Source of the DNA: Actinophytocola sp.
GTDB taxonomy: Bacteria; Actinomycetota; Actinomycetes; Mycobacteriales; Pseudonocardiaceae
DNA: 64,000 bases
Direction: 5' to 3'
Assembly (NCBI GenBank): GCA_009377475.1
Contig: WHTY01000010.1
Location: forward strand, 16,548 to 80,547
Program-made: the position numbers and the translations under genes
Notes under the pieces: model-generated
Seen by the model: only the letters and a program-made list of their open reading frames with translations
The model's database searches: none
What the model was told of the DNA's origin: nothing
In this document: positions 1-9,255 of the stretch, in pieces
How positions within the stretch are numbered: position 1 is the first letter of the stretch
How the letters are laid out: each line of letters begins with the position of its first letter

Positions 1-24
1 GCGAGATTGCCATACGGTGGAAGC

Positions 25-327
25 ATGGTGCGTGACGAGCCCAACGCAGGCCCCGAGTCGCGGTTCACCGATGACCTGATCGGTCTGGACCCCGACGATC
101 CCGAGGCGCGCGCGTTCGCAGCACACCTTGACCGGATGGAGCGCAGCGGACCCAGCTTCACCATCGAGTCGTCGCTGGCTGGCGTGGCCGACTTCGCGGA
201 GTCCACCAACCGCATCGGCGGTGTGCGCAGGCACTTCGCGTGGCTCGTCGTGGCGCTGATCCTGCTCGGTGTGCTGTTCGGGGCGTGGGAGACGCTGCGC
301 ATGGCACTGACCTGGCTCTGGGGCTGA
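25..327 (+). CDS. Small single-pass membrane protein, unknown function
   Basis: About 100 residues. The N-terminal two thirds is soluble and rich in Asp, Glu and Pro. Near the C-terminus there is one hydrophobic segment (about residues 73-92, WLVVALILLGVLFGAWETL), so it is probably a C-tail-anchored protein. The ATG at 25 follows a weak GGTGG; an in-frame TTG at 7 is less likely. It ends 23 nt before msrB and is probably co-transcribed. I do not recognise a family. Confidence 0.6.
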   Translation: MVRDEPNAGPESRFTDDLIGLDPDDPEARAFAAHLDRMERSGPSFTIESSLAGVADFAESTNRIGGVRRHFAWLVVALILLGVLFGAWETLRMALTWLWG

Positions 328-350
328 GTCCGCCGGGTACCGTGGCTGGC

Positions 351-779
351 ATGGAACCAGTTGTCGGCGCCACCCCGAAAGTCGCCAAGTCTGATGAGCA
401 GTGGCGGGAGGAACTCTCGCCTGACGAGTACAGCGTGCTCCGCCAGGCGGGCACCGAACGCCCCTTCACCGGCAAGTACACCGACACCACCACGGTTGGC
501 GTCTACTCCTGCCGGGGCTGCGGCACCGAGCTGTTCACCAGCGACACCAAGTTCGAGAGCCACTGCGGCTGGCCGTCGTTCTACGACCCGGCCGACTCCG
601 ACGCGGTGATCGCCCGCGAGGACCGCAGCCTGCCGGGCCGCCCGCGCACCGAGGTGCTGTGCGCGACCTGCCACAGCCACCTGGGGCACGTGTTCGATGG
701 CGAGGGCTACGGCACGCCCACCGACCAGCGGTACTGCATCAACTCCGTCGCGCTGACGCTGCGCCCGACAGCGGAATGA
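351..779 (+). CDS. msrB: Peptide-methionine (R)-S-oxide reductase
   Basis: Reduces methionine-R-sulfoxide in proteins using a thiol cycle. 142 residues, normal for MsrB. The two CxxC pairs of the structural zinc site are at Cys54/Cys57 and Cys104/Cys107. The conserved HCGWPSF follows at residue 71, and the nucleophilic Cys129 lies in RYCINS. The ATG at 351 is preferred because the family begins just before the KSDEQWRxxLSPxxYxVLR block; an upstream reading-frame extension has no family match. The gene converges with hemQ with only 4 bp between stop codons, so transcription probably runs into the haem genes' 3' end. Confidence 0.95.
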   Translation: MEPVVGATPKVAKSDEQWREELSPDEYSVLRQAGTERPFTGKYTDTTTVGVYSCRGCGTELFTSDTKFESHCGWPSFYDPADSDAVIAREDRSLPGRPRTEVLCATCHSHLGHVFDGEGYGTPTDQRYCINSVALTLRPTAE

Positions 780-783
780 GCGG

Positions 784-1491
784 TTACGGCAGGCCGGCGA
801 CGAGGTCGGCGGCTGGCACTCGCGTACCGGTGTAGAACGGCACCTCCTCGCGCACGTGTCTGCGCGCGTCGCTGGCCCGCAGCGCCCGCATCAGGTCCAC
901 GATGCGGTGCAGCTCGTCGGCCTCGAAGGCGAGCATCCACTCGTAGTCGCCCAGCGCGAACGACGCCACGGTGTTGGCGCGCACGTCCGGGTAGTCGCGG
1001 GCCTGCATGCCGTGCTGGGCGAGCATCGCGCGGCGTTCCTCGTCGGGCAGCAGGTACCACTCGTAGGACCGCACGAACGGGTACACGCAGACGTACTTGC
1101 GGGGCTCCTCGTCGGCGAGGAACGCGGGGATGTGGCTCCGGTTGAACTCGGCGGGCCGGTGCAGCGCGGCCTGGCTCCAGACCGGCTCGGACGCGCGGCC
1201 GAGCGGCGTGCGCCGGAAGCCGGTGTAGGCGTCCTGCAGCTGCTCGATGTCCTCGGCATGCCACCAGATCAGGTAGTCGGCGTCGGCGCGCAAGCCAGCG
1301 ACGTCGTATACGCCGCGCACGGTGACGCCCTTGCCGTCGAGCGCGTCGAGATACTGCTGCGTCTCGGCGGCGGCAGGGCCCCTGTCCTCACCGAGCGTGC
1401 CCGGTCGCACCCGGAACACCGACCACATGGTGTAGCGGATGGTCTCGTTCAGTTCCCGGATGCGGGCGGCGTTCGAATTCGTCTCGGCCAT
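784..1491 (-). CDS. hemQ: Coproheme decarboxylase HemQ
   Basis: Last step of the coproporphyrin-dependent haem pathway: oxidative decarboxylation of coproheme III to haem b with peroxide. It belongs to the chlorite-dismutase fold family. 235 residues, normal for monoderm HemQ. The [13 protein letters not shown] block carries the tyrosine expected to form the radical. It begins [15 protein letters not shown], with GGGAG about 10 nt upstream of ATG 1491; a longer in-frame reading enters hemY. It lies 4 nt after the hemY stop, so it is co-translated with hemE-hemY. Confidence 0.93.
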   Translation of the reverse strand: MAETNSNAARIRELNETIRYTMWSVFRVRPGTLGEDRGPAAAETQQYLDALDGKGVTVRGVYDVAGLRADADYLIWWHAEDIEQLQDAYTGFRRTPLGRASEPVWSQAALHRPAEFNRSHIPAFLADEEPRKYVCVYPFVRSYEWYLLPDEERRAMLAQHGMQARDYPDVRANTVASFALGDYEWMLAFEADELHRIVDLMRALRASDARRHVREEVPFYTGTRVPAADLVAGLP

Positions 1492-1495
1492 GGTT

Positions 1496-2932
1496 CTAGT
1501 CTCCCACCGCCGCGGACGCGGGTAGCAGTTGGTCGGTGAGCTGGTGTGCCGCCTCACCTGCGGTCGCGATGCACGCGGGGATGCCGACGCCGTGCCAGGT
1601 GGCCCCTGCAATGGTGATCCTGCCCAACGCGGCGACGTCCCGTTCGACGCGGGCGACCCGCTCGGGGTGTCCGACGCCGTACTGCGGCAGCCCGCCGCCC
1701 CAGCGCTGGACCGTCGCGGCGACCGGTTCCGCCGTCACGCCGGCCAGTTCCGCGAGGTCGGCGCGGACACGGCGGACCAGCTCGTCGTCGGTGGCACGCA
1801 GCGCGTCGGGCTCGCCGAACCGCCCAGCCGAGCCACGCACCAGCACCGGACCGTCAGCGAGGTGCGACCACTTGCGCGACGAGAACGTGAACGCCTTCGC
1901 GGTGAACGGCGTGCCGTTGTCCCACGTCTCCCCGACGCCGACGAGTACGCCGCTCGCCTCGGGCAGCGCGGTGCCGGACGGCAGCGCCAGCGCGACGACG
2001 GCCATGGAGGCAAGCTCGACGTCGGCGAGATCGGCAGCAGCGCGGTCGGCGCCCGCGCTGGCGAGCAGCTTGCGGGCGGCGGGCGCGGGGACGGCGAGCA
2101 ACACGGCGTCGCACTCCTCGACGCGGGTGTCAGGGTCGGCGCTGTCGGTGGTGACCGACAGCGCCCAGCCCGCGCCGGTGCGGCGCAGTTCCCGCACCAT
2201 CGCGCCGGAGACGACGTCGGCGCGCGCGGCGGCGACGAGCGCGTCGATCAACGTGCCGAGTCCACCTGGCAGGGTGCCGAACACGGGCGCGACACTCGAC
2301 GAACTCGCAGGCGGCAGGAGCGCGGCAGCGGCGTCGGTGAGCGACGTCGCCCCGGCGTCGATCCGTTCCGCCAGAGCGGGCAGCACCGCGCGGAGGCCGA
2401 GCGTGTCCGCTCCCCCGCCGTAGACGCCCGCCAGCAGCGGGTCCACCAGCCGGTCGACCAGTTCGTCGCCGAACCGCTCGCGCAGCAGCGCGCCCAGCGA
2501 GACGTCGTGGTCCGGCAGCGTGGGCGGCGATAAGCTGGGCTCGGCGGCCACGGCCGCCACGCCGTCGTGGGACAGCACCCCGGCGACCTGGTCGGCGGAC
2601 GTGGGAATGCCCATGAGCGTGCCGGTCGGCAGGCCCAGCGTGTGTCCGCCCGCGCGGACCAGCGGCCGCATCGACGTCGGGTGCACCAGCCGATCGCCAA
2701 GGCCCAGCTCCCGCGCCAACGCGACGGCTTCCGGCCTGCGGACCAGGAACGCCTCCGCTCCCACGTCGATGGTCGTGCCGTCCGTGCCTGCCAGCGTTTC
2801 CGTGCGGAGCTTGCCGCCGAGCCGGTCAGCGGCGTCGAAGACCGTCAGGGCGACGTCGTCGCCAAGCGCCTGCCGCAACCGGTACGCGGCGGTGAGCCCG
2901 GAGATCCCGCCGCCGACGACGGCCACCCTCAT
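1496..2932 (-). CDS. hemY: Coproporphyrinogen III / protoporphyrinogen oxidase (FAD)
   Basis: FAD flavoprotein that oxidises the porphyrinogen ring with oxygen. In Gram-positive bacteria with HemQ the physiological substrate is coproporphyrinogen III (enzyme also called CgoX). 478 residues, full length. The N-terminal Rossmann motif GGGISG is at residues 7-12, followed by an acidic residue near the end of the second strand ([12 protein letters not shown]). The C-terminal block with [15 protein letters not shown] closes the FAD site. Start ATG 2932 is 7 nt after the hemE stop. Adjacent hemE and hemQ support the coproporphyrin route. Confidence 0.93.
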   Translation of the reverse strand: MRVAVVGGGISGLTAAYRLRQALGDDVALTVFDAADRLGGKLRTETLAGTDGTTIDVGAEAFLVRRPEAVALARELGLGDRLVHPTSMRPLVRAGGHTLGLPTGTLMGIPTSADQVAGVLSHDGVAAVAAEPSLSPPTLPDHDVSLGALLRERFGDELVDRLVDPLLAGVYGGGADTLGLRAVLPALAERIDAGATSLTDAAAALLPPASSSSVAPVFGTLPGGLGTLIDALVAAARADVVSGAMVRELRRTGAGWALSVTTDSADPDTRVEECDAVLLAVPAPAARKLLASAGADRAAADLADVELASMAVVALALPSGTALPEASGVLVGVGETWDNGTPFTAKAFTFSSRKWSHLADGPVLVRGSAGRFGEPDALRATDDELVRRVRADLAELAGVTAEPVAATVQRWGGGLPQYGVGHPERVARVERDVAALGRITIAGATWHGVGIPACIATAGEAAHQLTDQLLPASAAVGD

Positions 2933-2939
2933 CGGTCTC

Positions 2940-4028
2940 TCACGGCTCCAGCCCGTGCACCAGCGCCACGATCCGGGTCAGCACCTCAGGATCGGTCTCC
3001 GGCAGCACACCGTGGCCCAGGTTGAACACGTGGCCAGCAGCGGAGCGACCCTCGGCGATGATGCGGCGCACCTCGCGCTCGACGCCGTCCCACGACGCCA
3101 GCAGCACGGCCGGGTCGAGGTTGCCCTGCACGATCGGGCGGTACTTGCCAGCCGGGCACGCGGCGGCGAGCCTGCTCACCGCGACGTCCAACGGCACCCG
3201 CCAGTCCACACCGACGACGTCCGCGCCCGCCTCGCGCATCGACGGCAGCAGCTCCGACGTGCCGACGCCGAAGTGGATGCGCGGCACCCGCGCATCGGCG
3301 ATGCCCTCGAACACCTTCGCCGAGTGCGGCATGACGTACTCGCGGTAGTCCCGTTCGGACAGCGCGCCCGCCCAGGAGTCGAACAGCTGCACCGCGTCCA
3401 CCCCGGCGGCGAGCTGCGCGCGCAGGAACGTCAGCGCGACGTCGGACAGCCGGTCCATCAGCTCGTGCCACCCGCCCGGCTCGGAGTACATCAACGCCTT
3501 GGTGCGTTCGTGGTGCTTGCTCGGCCCGCCCTCGATCAGATACGAGGCCAGCGTGAACGGCGCCCCGGCGAAACCAATCAACGGCGTCTGCCCCAGCTGG
3601 GAAACCAGCAGCGTCACCCCGGCCGCGACCGCGTCCACCTGGTCGGCGTGCAGCGGCGGCAGCGCGCGGACGTCGGCGGCGGAGCGGATCGGCGAGGCGA
3701 CCACCGGCCCGGTGCCCGCGACGATGTCGATCTCCACCCCGGCCGCCTTGAGCGGCACGACGATGTCGCTGAACAGGATCGCGGCGTCGACACCGTGCCT
3801 GCGCACCGGCTGCATCGTGATCTCGGCAAGCAGCTCCGGCTCGAAGCAGGCGTCCAACATCGGGGTGTCTTTGCGCAGCTCGCGATACTCTGGCAACGAG
3901 CGCCCGGCCTGGCGCATGAACCAGACCGGGATGTGGCTCGGGCGTTCTCCCCGGGCAGCGGCGAGGAACGGCGACTCCGCGAGTACGCGCCGAGCGCCTG
4001 CGAGGGCTGGTTCAGTCAGTGAGGGCAT
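2940..4028 (-). CDS. hemE: Uroporphyrinogen III decarboxylase
   Basis: Decarboxylates the four acetate side chains of uroporphyrinogen III to give coproporphyrinogen III. 362 residues, full length. The substrate-site signature [19 protein letters not shown] is near residue 36, and the second HemE signature region ([17 protein letters not shown]) is in the middle. It is the first gene of the hemE-hemY-hemQ operon. The start could be ATG 4028 or GTG 4031; AAGAG lies directly upstream. It is divergent from the DUF3000 gene across a 179-bp gap (4029-4207) that must hold its promoter. Confidence 0.95.
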   Translation of the reverse strand: MPSLTEPALAGARRVLAESPFLAAARGERPSHIPVWFMRQAGRSLPEYRELRKDTPMLDACFEPELLAEITMQPVRRHGVDAAILFSDIVVPLKAAGVEIDIVAGTGPVVASPIRSAADVRALPPLHADQVDAVAAGVTLLVSQLGQTPLIGFAGAPFTLASYLIEGGPSKHHERTKALMYSEPGGWHELMDRLSDVALTFLRAQLAAGVDAVQLFDSWAGALSERDYREYVMPHSAKVFEGIADARVPRIHFGVGTSELLPSMREAGADVVGVDWRVPLDVAVSRLAAACPAGKYRPIVQGNLDPAVLLASWDGVEREVRRIIAEGRSAAGHVFNLGHGVLPETDPEVLTRIVALVHGLEP

Positions 4029-4194
4029 CACTCTTATGGTCCCACACGACGTTTCACCGCTTCTTCCGCAGTCCTGCGATTCGCGTCACGATCTCGCAGG
4101 CCAAACCGCCGAGTCCGCGGCGCTGCTGCCACCCAGACCCGCCCGCTTGGCCGCTCATCGGCGTGGCTCCGGCCCACCCAGGGTGGTTCCGTCC

Positions 4195-4200
4195 TACAGT
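4195..4200 (+). promoter_or_regulatory. -10 box of a leaderless promoter for the DUF3000 gene
   Basis: TACAGT ends 7 nt before GTG 4208 and no Shine-Dalgarno sequence is present. This is the layout of a leaderless actinobacterial mRNA. No clear -35 box is visible. Confidence 0.5.
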
Positions 4201-4207
4201 CTGCGTC

Positions 4208-4771
4208 GTGTCTGCGATGACCCAAGCGCCTTCTGAGTTTCAGGCAGCAGTGGCGGCACTGCGGTCGGTGGAACCCCGGCCGGAGATCGAGCTGGAGCCG
4301 GTCCGGCCGCCACAGCGGCTCGCGCCGTGGTCCTACGCGCTGAGCTGCGATGTCACCGGACCCGCCGAGGTGCTGGCGTCGGGCAGACTCGTGCTGCTGC
4401 ACGACCCGGACGGCCAGGAGGCATGGCGCGGCGTCCTCCGCCTCGTCGCCTACGTCACCGCCGAGCTCGACGCGGAGCTGGCGTCGGACCCGTTTCTGCC
4501 CTCGGTAGGCTGGTCCTGGCTCACCGAGGCGCTCGAGTCGACCGAGGCCAGCTACACCGCGCTCGGCGGTACCGTGACGGAGACGTCGTCGGCCCGCTTC
4601 GGTGACATCGCGGGACCGTCGCAGACCGAAGACCTCGAGCTGCGCGCGTCCTGGACGCCCCTGTCGAGCGACCTGAAGCCGCACGGCGATGCGTTCTGTC
4701 AGCTCATGGCCAGTGTGGTGGGCCTGCCACCGGTTGGGGTTAGCCTCTTCGGGCAACGGAACGGTTCCTGA
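4208..4771 (+). CDS. DUF3000 family protein
   Basis: 187 residues, homologous by position and content to Rv2680 of M. tuberculosis. The family core includes DPFLPSVGWSWLTEAL and a C-terminal LMASVVGLPPVGV segment. No enzyme motif, signal peptide or membrane segment is seen, so it is predicted cytoplasmic. Function is unknown. It is conserved next to RNase D in mycobacteria; here an orphan response regulator is inserted between them. The start is GTG 4208 or ATG 4217; the -10 box at 4195 favours GTG as a leaderless start. Confidence 0.85.
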   Translation: MSAMTQAPSEFQAAVAALRSVEPRPEIELEPVRPPQRLAPWSYALSCDVTGPAEVLASGRLVLLHDPDGQEAWRGVLRLVAYVTAELDAELASDPFLPSVGWSWLTEALESTEASYTALGGTVTETSSARFGDIAGPSQTEDLELRASWTPLSSDLKPHGDAFCQLMASVVGLPPVGVSLFGQRNGS

Positions 4772-4977
4772 ACGACCCAGGCGAGCCCCGGCACACGCCC
4801 CGGCGAGTGACATTCACCCGAACGTGGGCGGATCGCCCTGCCATCAGACGCAACGTGGCGCGGCACCTGTGCGTCCCCCTAATAGCAAACCTGGACTCGT
4901 GGTTTCGCGTGAAGATCGGTTCCTCCCTACCGTCCGCGCGTACGTCCGAACAGACGGCCACGATGCCCCGTCCAGGT

Positions 4978-5013
4978 CCGCTCTCGCAGGCGCGCCCACG
5001 CCTGCGAGAGCGG
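4978..5013. terminator. Perfect 14-bp hairpin in the 4772-5299 gap
   Basis: Arms 4978-4991 and 5000-5013 are exact inverted repeats (CCGCTCTCGCAGGC and its complement) with an 8-nt loop. There is no T tract. It is probably the DUF3000 transcript terminator, about 200 nt past the stop. The rest of the 528-bp gap holds no recognisable gene and should carry the promoter of the response regulator. Confidence 0.6.
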
Positions 5014-5299
5014 TATGCACATGCGCTCGCACGCCCACGTCACGACGGTTAACTCGATTACATCGGCCCGCGCCCACCGAGCGTTACAAGTTTGGGACTC
5101 AATACCCCATTTGTGGGACATCGATGGCAGACAGTGATGAATTCGTTCGAATACTTACCCAATCGATCCCCCCACTGACCCTCTCGGGCGGCTAGAGTGC
5201 TCTCCACGACACCACTTTCGGTCCATAGCTGGCGCGGCTACATGGCCGAGAGTGCCTGTGCCGGTCGGGGGGCACGACCGACTCCAGGGAGGTAGTGAC

Positions 5300-6016
5300 G
5301 TGGCTACCGTCGGCTTTACACAGGCCGTTCGATCCACGCCCGCTGGCAACTTGCCAGCAAGCATGGTTCCGCATCCGCGGGAAGAGCTGTTCTCGGTGCT
5401 CGTGGTCGATGACCACCCGTTGCTGAGGGAGGCAATTTCCGCACGACTCGCACAAATGGGTGCGGGTACCGTTCACGAGGCCGCCACGGTGGCCGAGGCG
5501 AGGCTACGAGCGTCGGCCACCGGGCCGTGCGATCTCGCGATCCTCGACCTCGGGCTGCCTGATGGCAGCGGCATCGAGTTGGTTACGGAGCTCCGTAGCC
5601 ACGGGTGGCCTCGGGTTGTGGTGCTCGCATCGTCCGACGACCCGTACGCGGTACGGGCCGCGTTCCAGGCAGGCGCCCAGGCGTACCTGCTGAAATCGGC
5701 ATCACCAGTCGCGGTGACCGACGGCGTCCGCAGGGTGCTCGAAGGCGGGGTGTACGCCGATCCCGGCGTCGCCCCGATTCTCGCGACCGGGACGAGGGTG
5801 CCCGGCACCGACAACACCCCGCGCGAGCTGTCCTCGCGCGAGGTGCAGGTGCTGCAGCTCGTCGCGGACGGTCAGTCCAACAAGGAAATCGGTGAGGAGC
5901 TCAACCTCTCCGCGCTCACGGTGAAGTCTCACCTGTCGCGGATCGGCCGCAAGCTCGGCACCGGTGACCGGGCGCAGATGGTCGCCCTCGCCATGCGCGC
6001 GGGCGTCATTCGCTGA
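5300..6016 (+). CDS. Orphan LuxR/NarL-type response regulator
   Basis: DNA-binding response regulator of 238 residues. The receiver domain (about 31-150) has the acidic pair Asp37/Asp38, phospho-acceptor Asp83 in ILDLGLPDG and Lys132. The C-terminal LuxR helix-turn-helix (about 172-235) contains LSSREVQVLQLVADGQSNKE and LTVKSHLSRI. GTG 5300 has GGGAGG 8 nt upstream. No histidine kinase is adjacent, so the partner is unknown. About 30 residues before the receiver domain (FTQAVRSTPAGN) are unusual. It is followed at once by a strong hairpin terminator. Confidence 0.9.
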   Translation: MATVGFTQAVRSTPAGNLPASMVPHPREELFSVLVVDDHPLLREAISARLAQMGAGTVHEAATVAEARLRASATGPCDLAILDLGLPDGSGIELVTELRSHGWPRVVVLASSDDPYAVRAAFQAGAQAYLLKSASPVAVTDGVRRVLEGGVYADPGVAPILATGTRVPGTDNTPRELSSREVQVLQLVADGQSNKEIGEELNLSALTVKSHLSRIGRKLGTGDRAQMVALAMRAGVIR

Positions 6017-6021
6017 TCAGC

Positions 6022-6063
6022 ACCCTACGGGACGGACGACGCGAGAAGTCCGTCCCGTAGGGT
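6022..6063. terminator. 16-bp hairpin terminator overlapping the rnd -10 box
   Basis: Arms 6022-6037 and 6048-6063 are perfect inverted repeats around a 10-nt loop, starting 6 nt after the response-regulator stop. Its last six bases, TAGGGT (6058-6063), sit 8 nt before the RNase D GTG start and look like its -10 box. Confidence 0.75.
6058..6063 (+). promoter_or_regulatory. -10 box of the rnd leaderless promoter
   Basis: TAGGGT is followed by 8 nt and then GTG 6072. No ribosome binding site is present. The box is wholly inside the 3' arm of the upstream terminator, so duplex DNA is promoter while the RNA is terminator. Confidence 0.5.
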
Positions 6064-6071
6064 TGCAGTCC

Positions 6072-7343
6072 GTGACGGACTTCTCGGACGAGCTCGACGG
6101 CATGGGCGGTGACGACCACGCGGATCAGGTGACGGTGGCCCCGTTGCACGAGCCGAGGGACGGCATCCCCGACGTCATCGCCGACGACGCGGCGCTGGCA
6201 CGCGCCTGCGACCAGCTCGCAGAAGGCACCGGCGCGGTCGCCGTGGACACCGAACGGGCGTCCGGGTACCGCTACTGGCCACGGGCCTATCTCATCCAGG
6301 TGCGCCGCGAGGGTGCTGGCACGCACCTGATCGACCCCATCGCACTTGACGAGTCCAATGGTGGCCTCACCCCGCTCATCGACATCCTCAACGACGTTCC
6401 GTGGGTGCTGCACGCCGCGTCCCAGGACCTGCCCTGCCTCGCCGAGCTCGACCTTTACCCGCCCGCGCTGTTCGACACCGAGCTCGCCGCGCGGCTCGCC
6501 GGGTACCAGCGCGTCGCGCTGGGCACGATGGTCGAGCAGTTGCTCGGCTATCGGCTGGAGAAGGGCCACAGCGCGGCCGACTGGTCCACCCGCCCGCTGC
6601 CCGCCGCCTGGCTGAACTACGCCGCACTCGACGTCGAACTGCTGCTGCCGTTGCGCGACCGGCTCGCCGAAGAACTGGTGCGGCAGGACAAGCTCGACTG
6701 GGCGGAGCAGGAGTTCGAGGCCGTCCGCACCGCCCCCGCGCCGGAGCCCAAGGCGGAGCCGTGGCGCCGCACCTCCGGCATCCACAAGATCCGCACGCCC
6801 CGGGCGCTGGCTACCGTGCGGGCGCTGTGGCAGGCGCGGGACCAGCTCGCCCGCAAGCGCGACCGCGCGCCGGGCAGGGTGCTGCCGGACTCCGCGATCG
6901 TCGCCGCCGCCAGCGCCGACCCGCGCACCGTGGAGCAGTTGCGCGCGCTGCCGGTGTTCGGCGGCAAGATGCAGCGACGGCTCTCGTCGATGTGGCTGCG
7001 GCACATCCAGACCGCGCGTGCGTTGCCGAAGGCCGAGCTGCCCAGCGCGGCGCAGAACAACGGCGGTCCCCCGCCGCCGAACCGCTGGTCCGACCGCGAC
7101 CCGGACGCCGCGGCCCGGCTGTCGGCCGCCCGCGCCGCGCTCACCGAGCTGGCCGAGAAGCTGCACCTGCCGGTCGAGAACCTGCTGCTGCCGGACCTCG
7201 TCCGCAGGCTGTGCTGGGAGCCGCCCGACGACGTCTCCCCCGAGGCCATCGCGACGGAGCTGACCGCGCGCGGCGCCCGCGCCTGGCAGGTGGAGCAGAC
7301 GGCGGGGTTGCTCAGCACGGCGCTGTCTGCCACGAGTGGGTGA
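6072..7343 (+). CDS. rnd: Ribonuclease D-like 3'-5' exoribonuclease
   Basis: DEDD-type exonuclease with roles in stable RNA 3' maturation. 423 residues. The catalytic acidic residues of the DEDDy class are visible: Asp59 and Glu61 (AVDTE), Asp119 (HAASQDLPCL), and Tyr183 with Asp187 (NYAALDVELL). One HRDC domain follows, starting near residue 240 (PRALATVRALWQARDQLA), and a C-terminal region resembles a second HRDC-like helix bundle. It is the orthologue of Rv2681 by position. The GTG start at 6072 is chosen from the leaderless promoter spacing. It converges with a histidine kinase gene across a large hairpin. Confidence 0.9.
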   Translation: MTDFSDELDGMGGDDHADQVTVAPLHEPRDGIPDVIADDAALARACDQLAEGTGAVAVDTERASGYRYWPRAYLIQVRREGAGTHLIDPIALDESNGGLTPLIDILNDVPWVLHAASQDLPCLAELDLYPPALFDTELAARLAGYQRVALGTMVEQLLGYRLEKGHSAADWSTRPLPAAWLNYAALDVELLLPLRDRLAEELVRQDKLDWAEQEFEAVRTAPAPEPKAEPWRRTSGIHKIRTPRALATVRALWQARDQLARKRDRAPGRVLPDSAIVAAASADPRTVEQLRALPVFGGKMQRRLSSMWLRHIQTARALPKAELPSAAQNNGGPPPPNRWSDRDPDAAARLSAARAALTELAEKLHLPVENLLLPDLVRRLCWEPPDDVSPEAIATELTARGARAWQVEQTAGLLSTALSATSG

Positions 7344-7350
7344 CGTTTCT

Positions 7351-7409
7351 GGTGTCGTGAAGGGCATCTTATGGGCGTCTCGTGCCCATAAGATGCCCTT
7401 CACGACACC
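7351..7409. terminator. 26-bp perfect hairpin between convergent genes
   Basis: Arms 7351-7376 and 7384-7409 match perfectly with a 7-nt loop. It begins 7 nt after the rnd stop and ends directly at the stop codon of the opposing kinase gene (7410-7412). Such length and symmetry suit a bidirectional terminator. The arm includes GAAGGGCATCTTATGGGC and may be a dispersed element. Confidence 0.8.
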
Positions 7410-8546
7410 TCACGTGCTGGGGAGCGTCACCGTCACCGCCAGCCCGCCGCCGACGACCGGCTCGGCGGCGACGGCGCCATCGTGGGCGTCAACGGCGGCG
7501 CGCACGATCGACAGTCCCAGACCCGCGCCAGAGCGCCCGGTGCGGCCAGCGCCGCCCCGGTGGAACGGCTCGAACAGCTCCGTCACGGTCGCCGGGTCGA
7601 TCAGCGGCCCCGAGGACCGCACGGTCAACGTCGAGTGCGTGGCGAACGCCTCGGTGCGCACGGTGATCCAGCCGCCGTTGAGGTTGTGACGGACGGCGTT
7701 CTCCAGCAGGTTGCCCGCCACGCGCTCCAGCAGCGCGGGATCGCCAACAGCGGGCGCGGGATTCACGTCGAGCTCAACCCGCAGGCCCCGCTGCCCTGCC
7801 TCGTCCTCGACCGCCTGCCACGCGCTGCCGACCACCGTGCCGAGGTCCACCTGCTCCCGCACCGCGAGCCCGGTGGCGTCGGTGCGGGCGAGCAGCAGCA
7901 GCGCGCCGACCAGCTGCTCGGCACGGCGGGTCGCGGTGCGGACCACCTCGGCCATCCGCCGCAGCTCGGCCTCGTCGGCGTGGTCGTCGGAGAGGGTGAC
8001 GTCCAGCTCGGTGCGGATCACGGTCAGCGGCGTGCGCAGCTCGTGGCTGGCGTTGGCGACGAACCGACGTTGCGCGTCGAACGCCCCGGCGAGCCGGTCC
8101 AGCATGTCGTCGATGGTCTCGGCGAGTGCCGCCAACTCGTCGCGGGGTCGCAGCTCCCCGATCCGCTCATCGAGGGACTCTGCGGACAGCCGTCGCGCCG
8201 TGCCCGCGATCTCCGCGAGCGGGCGCAGCACCCGCGAGGTCACCGTCCACGCCAGGATCCCGGCGGCGAGCACGACGAACCCGAACGCGAGCCCACCGGC
8301 AAGCAGCACCTGCTCGCGCGCCTGCGCGCGCAGGTGGTCGGCCAGCGCGGACGCCTCGACCTGGGTGCCGTCGACCTCCACCAGCGTGCCGGGCGGCATC
8401 TGCGGCACCGCCGCGACAGAGTCCCGCACCAACAGCCACGCCAGCACAAGCAGCGCGGCGCTGACCCCTGCGGTGAGGCCCACGGCGAGCAGCGTGATGC
8501 GCCCGCGGAGCCCGCGGACGGGAGCCAACCCCCGCCAGCCGGTCAC
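7410..8546 (-). CDS. Two-component sensor histidine kinase
   Basis: Membrane histidine kinase, 378 residues. Two transmembrane helices (about 17-40 and 80-104) flank a short extracytoplasmic loop of about 40 residues. A HAMP linker follows, then the dimerisation box with His168 in NASHELRTPL, the N box (NLLENAVRHN, Asn283) and a glycine-rich ATP lid (GAGLGLSIV). The G1 aspartate region reads VRSSGPLID, so the usual DxGxG is altered. The GTG start overlaps the response-regulator stop in GTGA, showing translational coupling. The ligand is unknown; the very small sensor loop suggests sensing at the membrane. Confidence 0.92.
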   Translation of the reverse strand: MTGWRGLAPVRGLRGRITLLAVGLTAGVSAALLVLAWLLVRDSVAAVPQMPPGTLVEVDGTQVEASALADHLRAQAREQVLLAGGLAFGFVVLAAGILAWTVTSRVLRPLAEIAGTARRLSAESLDERIGELRPRDELAALAETIDDMLDRLAGAFDAQRRFVANASHELRTPLTVIRTELDVTLSDDHADEAELRRMAEVVRTATRRAEQLVGALLLLARTDATGLAVREQVDLGTVVGSAWQAVEDEAGQRGLRVELDVNPAPAVGDPALLERVAGNLLENAVRHNLNGGWITVRTEAFATHSTLTVRSSGPLIDPATVTELFEPFHRGGAGRTGRSGAGLGLSIVRAAVDAHDGAVAAEPVVGGGLAVTVTLPST

Positions 8547-9223
8547 GCGTTCGCGGCCGTCCCGGCGCCGGGCACGCGGTAGCCGGAGCCGACGACGGTC
8601 TCGATGATGCCGGGCTCGCCGAGCTTCTTGCGCAACGTCATCACCGTGACGCGCACCGTCGTGGTGAACGGGTCGGCGTTCTCGTCCCAGACTCGCTCAA
8701 GCAGCTCCTCACTGCTCACGACCGCGCCGCCAGCGCCGAGCAGCACCTCGAGCACGCCGAACTCCTTGCGGGTGAGCTCGATCGGACCGCTGTCGCGGCG
8801 CACGGTGCGGGTGGCGGGGTCGAGCCGGACGTCGCCCGCCGTCAGCAGCGGCGGTTTCGCCGGGGTGGAGCGCCTTCCCAGCGCGCGCACCCGCGCGACC
8901 AGCTCGGGGAAGGCGAACGGTTTGGCGAGGTAGTCGTCCGCGCCGAGCGACAGGCCGTCGACCCGATCCTCGACCGTGCCGCTCGCGGTGAGCATCAGCA
9001 CGCGCGAGAGTGCGACGGAGGCCACGATCTCGCGGCACAACTCGTCACCCGACATGCCGGGCAGGTCCCGGTCGAGCACGATCACGTCGTACCGGGTGAT
9101 CATCGCCTTCTCGTGCCCGTCGTCACCGTTGAGCGCGACGTCGACGGCCATGCCCTCGCGCCGCAGCCCCCGCGCGACCGCGTCCGCCAGTGCCTCCTCG
9201 TCCTCTACCACCAGTACTCGCAC
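8543..9223 (-). CDS. OmpR/PhoB-type response regulator
   Basis: Cognate regulator of the downstream kinase. 226 residues. The receiver domain has an acidic pocket (VVEDEE), phospho-acceptor Asp51 (VLDRDLPGMSG) and a conserved lysine in AKPF. The winged-helix DNA-binding domain covers about 130-220 (IELTRKEFGVLEVLL, VRVTVMTLRKKLG). The GTG start at 9223 gives the canonical VRVLVVEDEE N-terminus. It is first in a two-gene operon with the kinase and lies 32 nt downstream of the dxs stop. Confidence 0.93.
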   Translation of the reverse strand: MRVLVVEDEEALADAVARGLRREGMAVDVALNGDDGHEKAMITRYDVIVLDRDLPGMSGDELCREIVASVALSRVLMLTASGTVEDRVDGLSLGADDYLAKPFAFPELVARVRALGRRSTPAKPPLLTAGDVRLDPATRTVRRDSGPIELTRKEFGVLEVLLGAGGAVVSSEELLERVWDENADPFTTTVRVTVMTLRKKLGEPGIIETVVGSGYRVPGAGTAANA

Positions 9224-9255
9224 GTCGTTACCGTGCCACAGGTCACGAGGAGACG

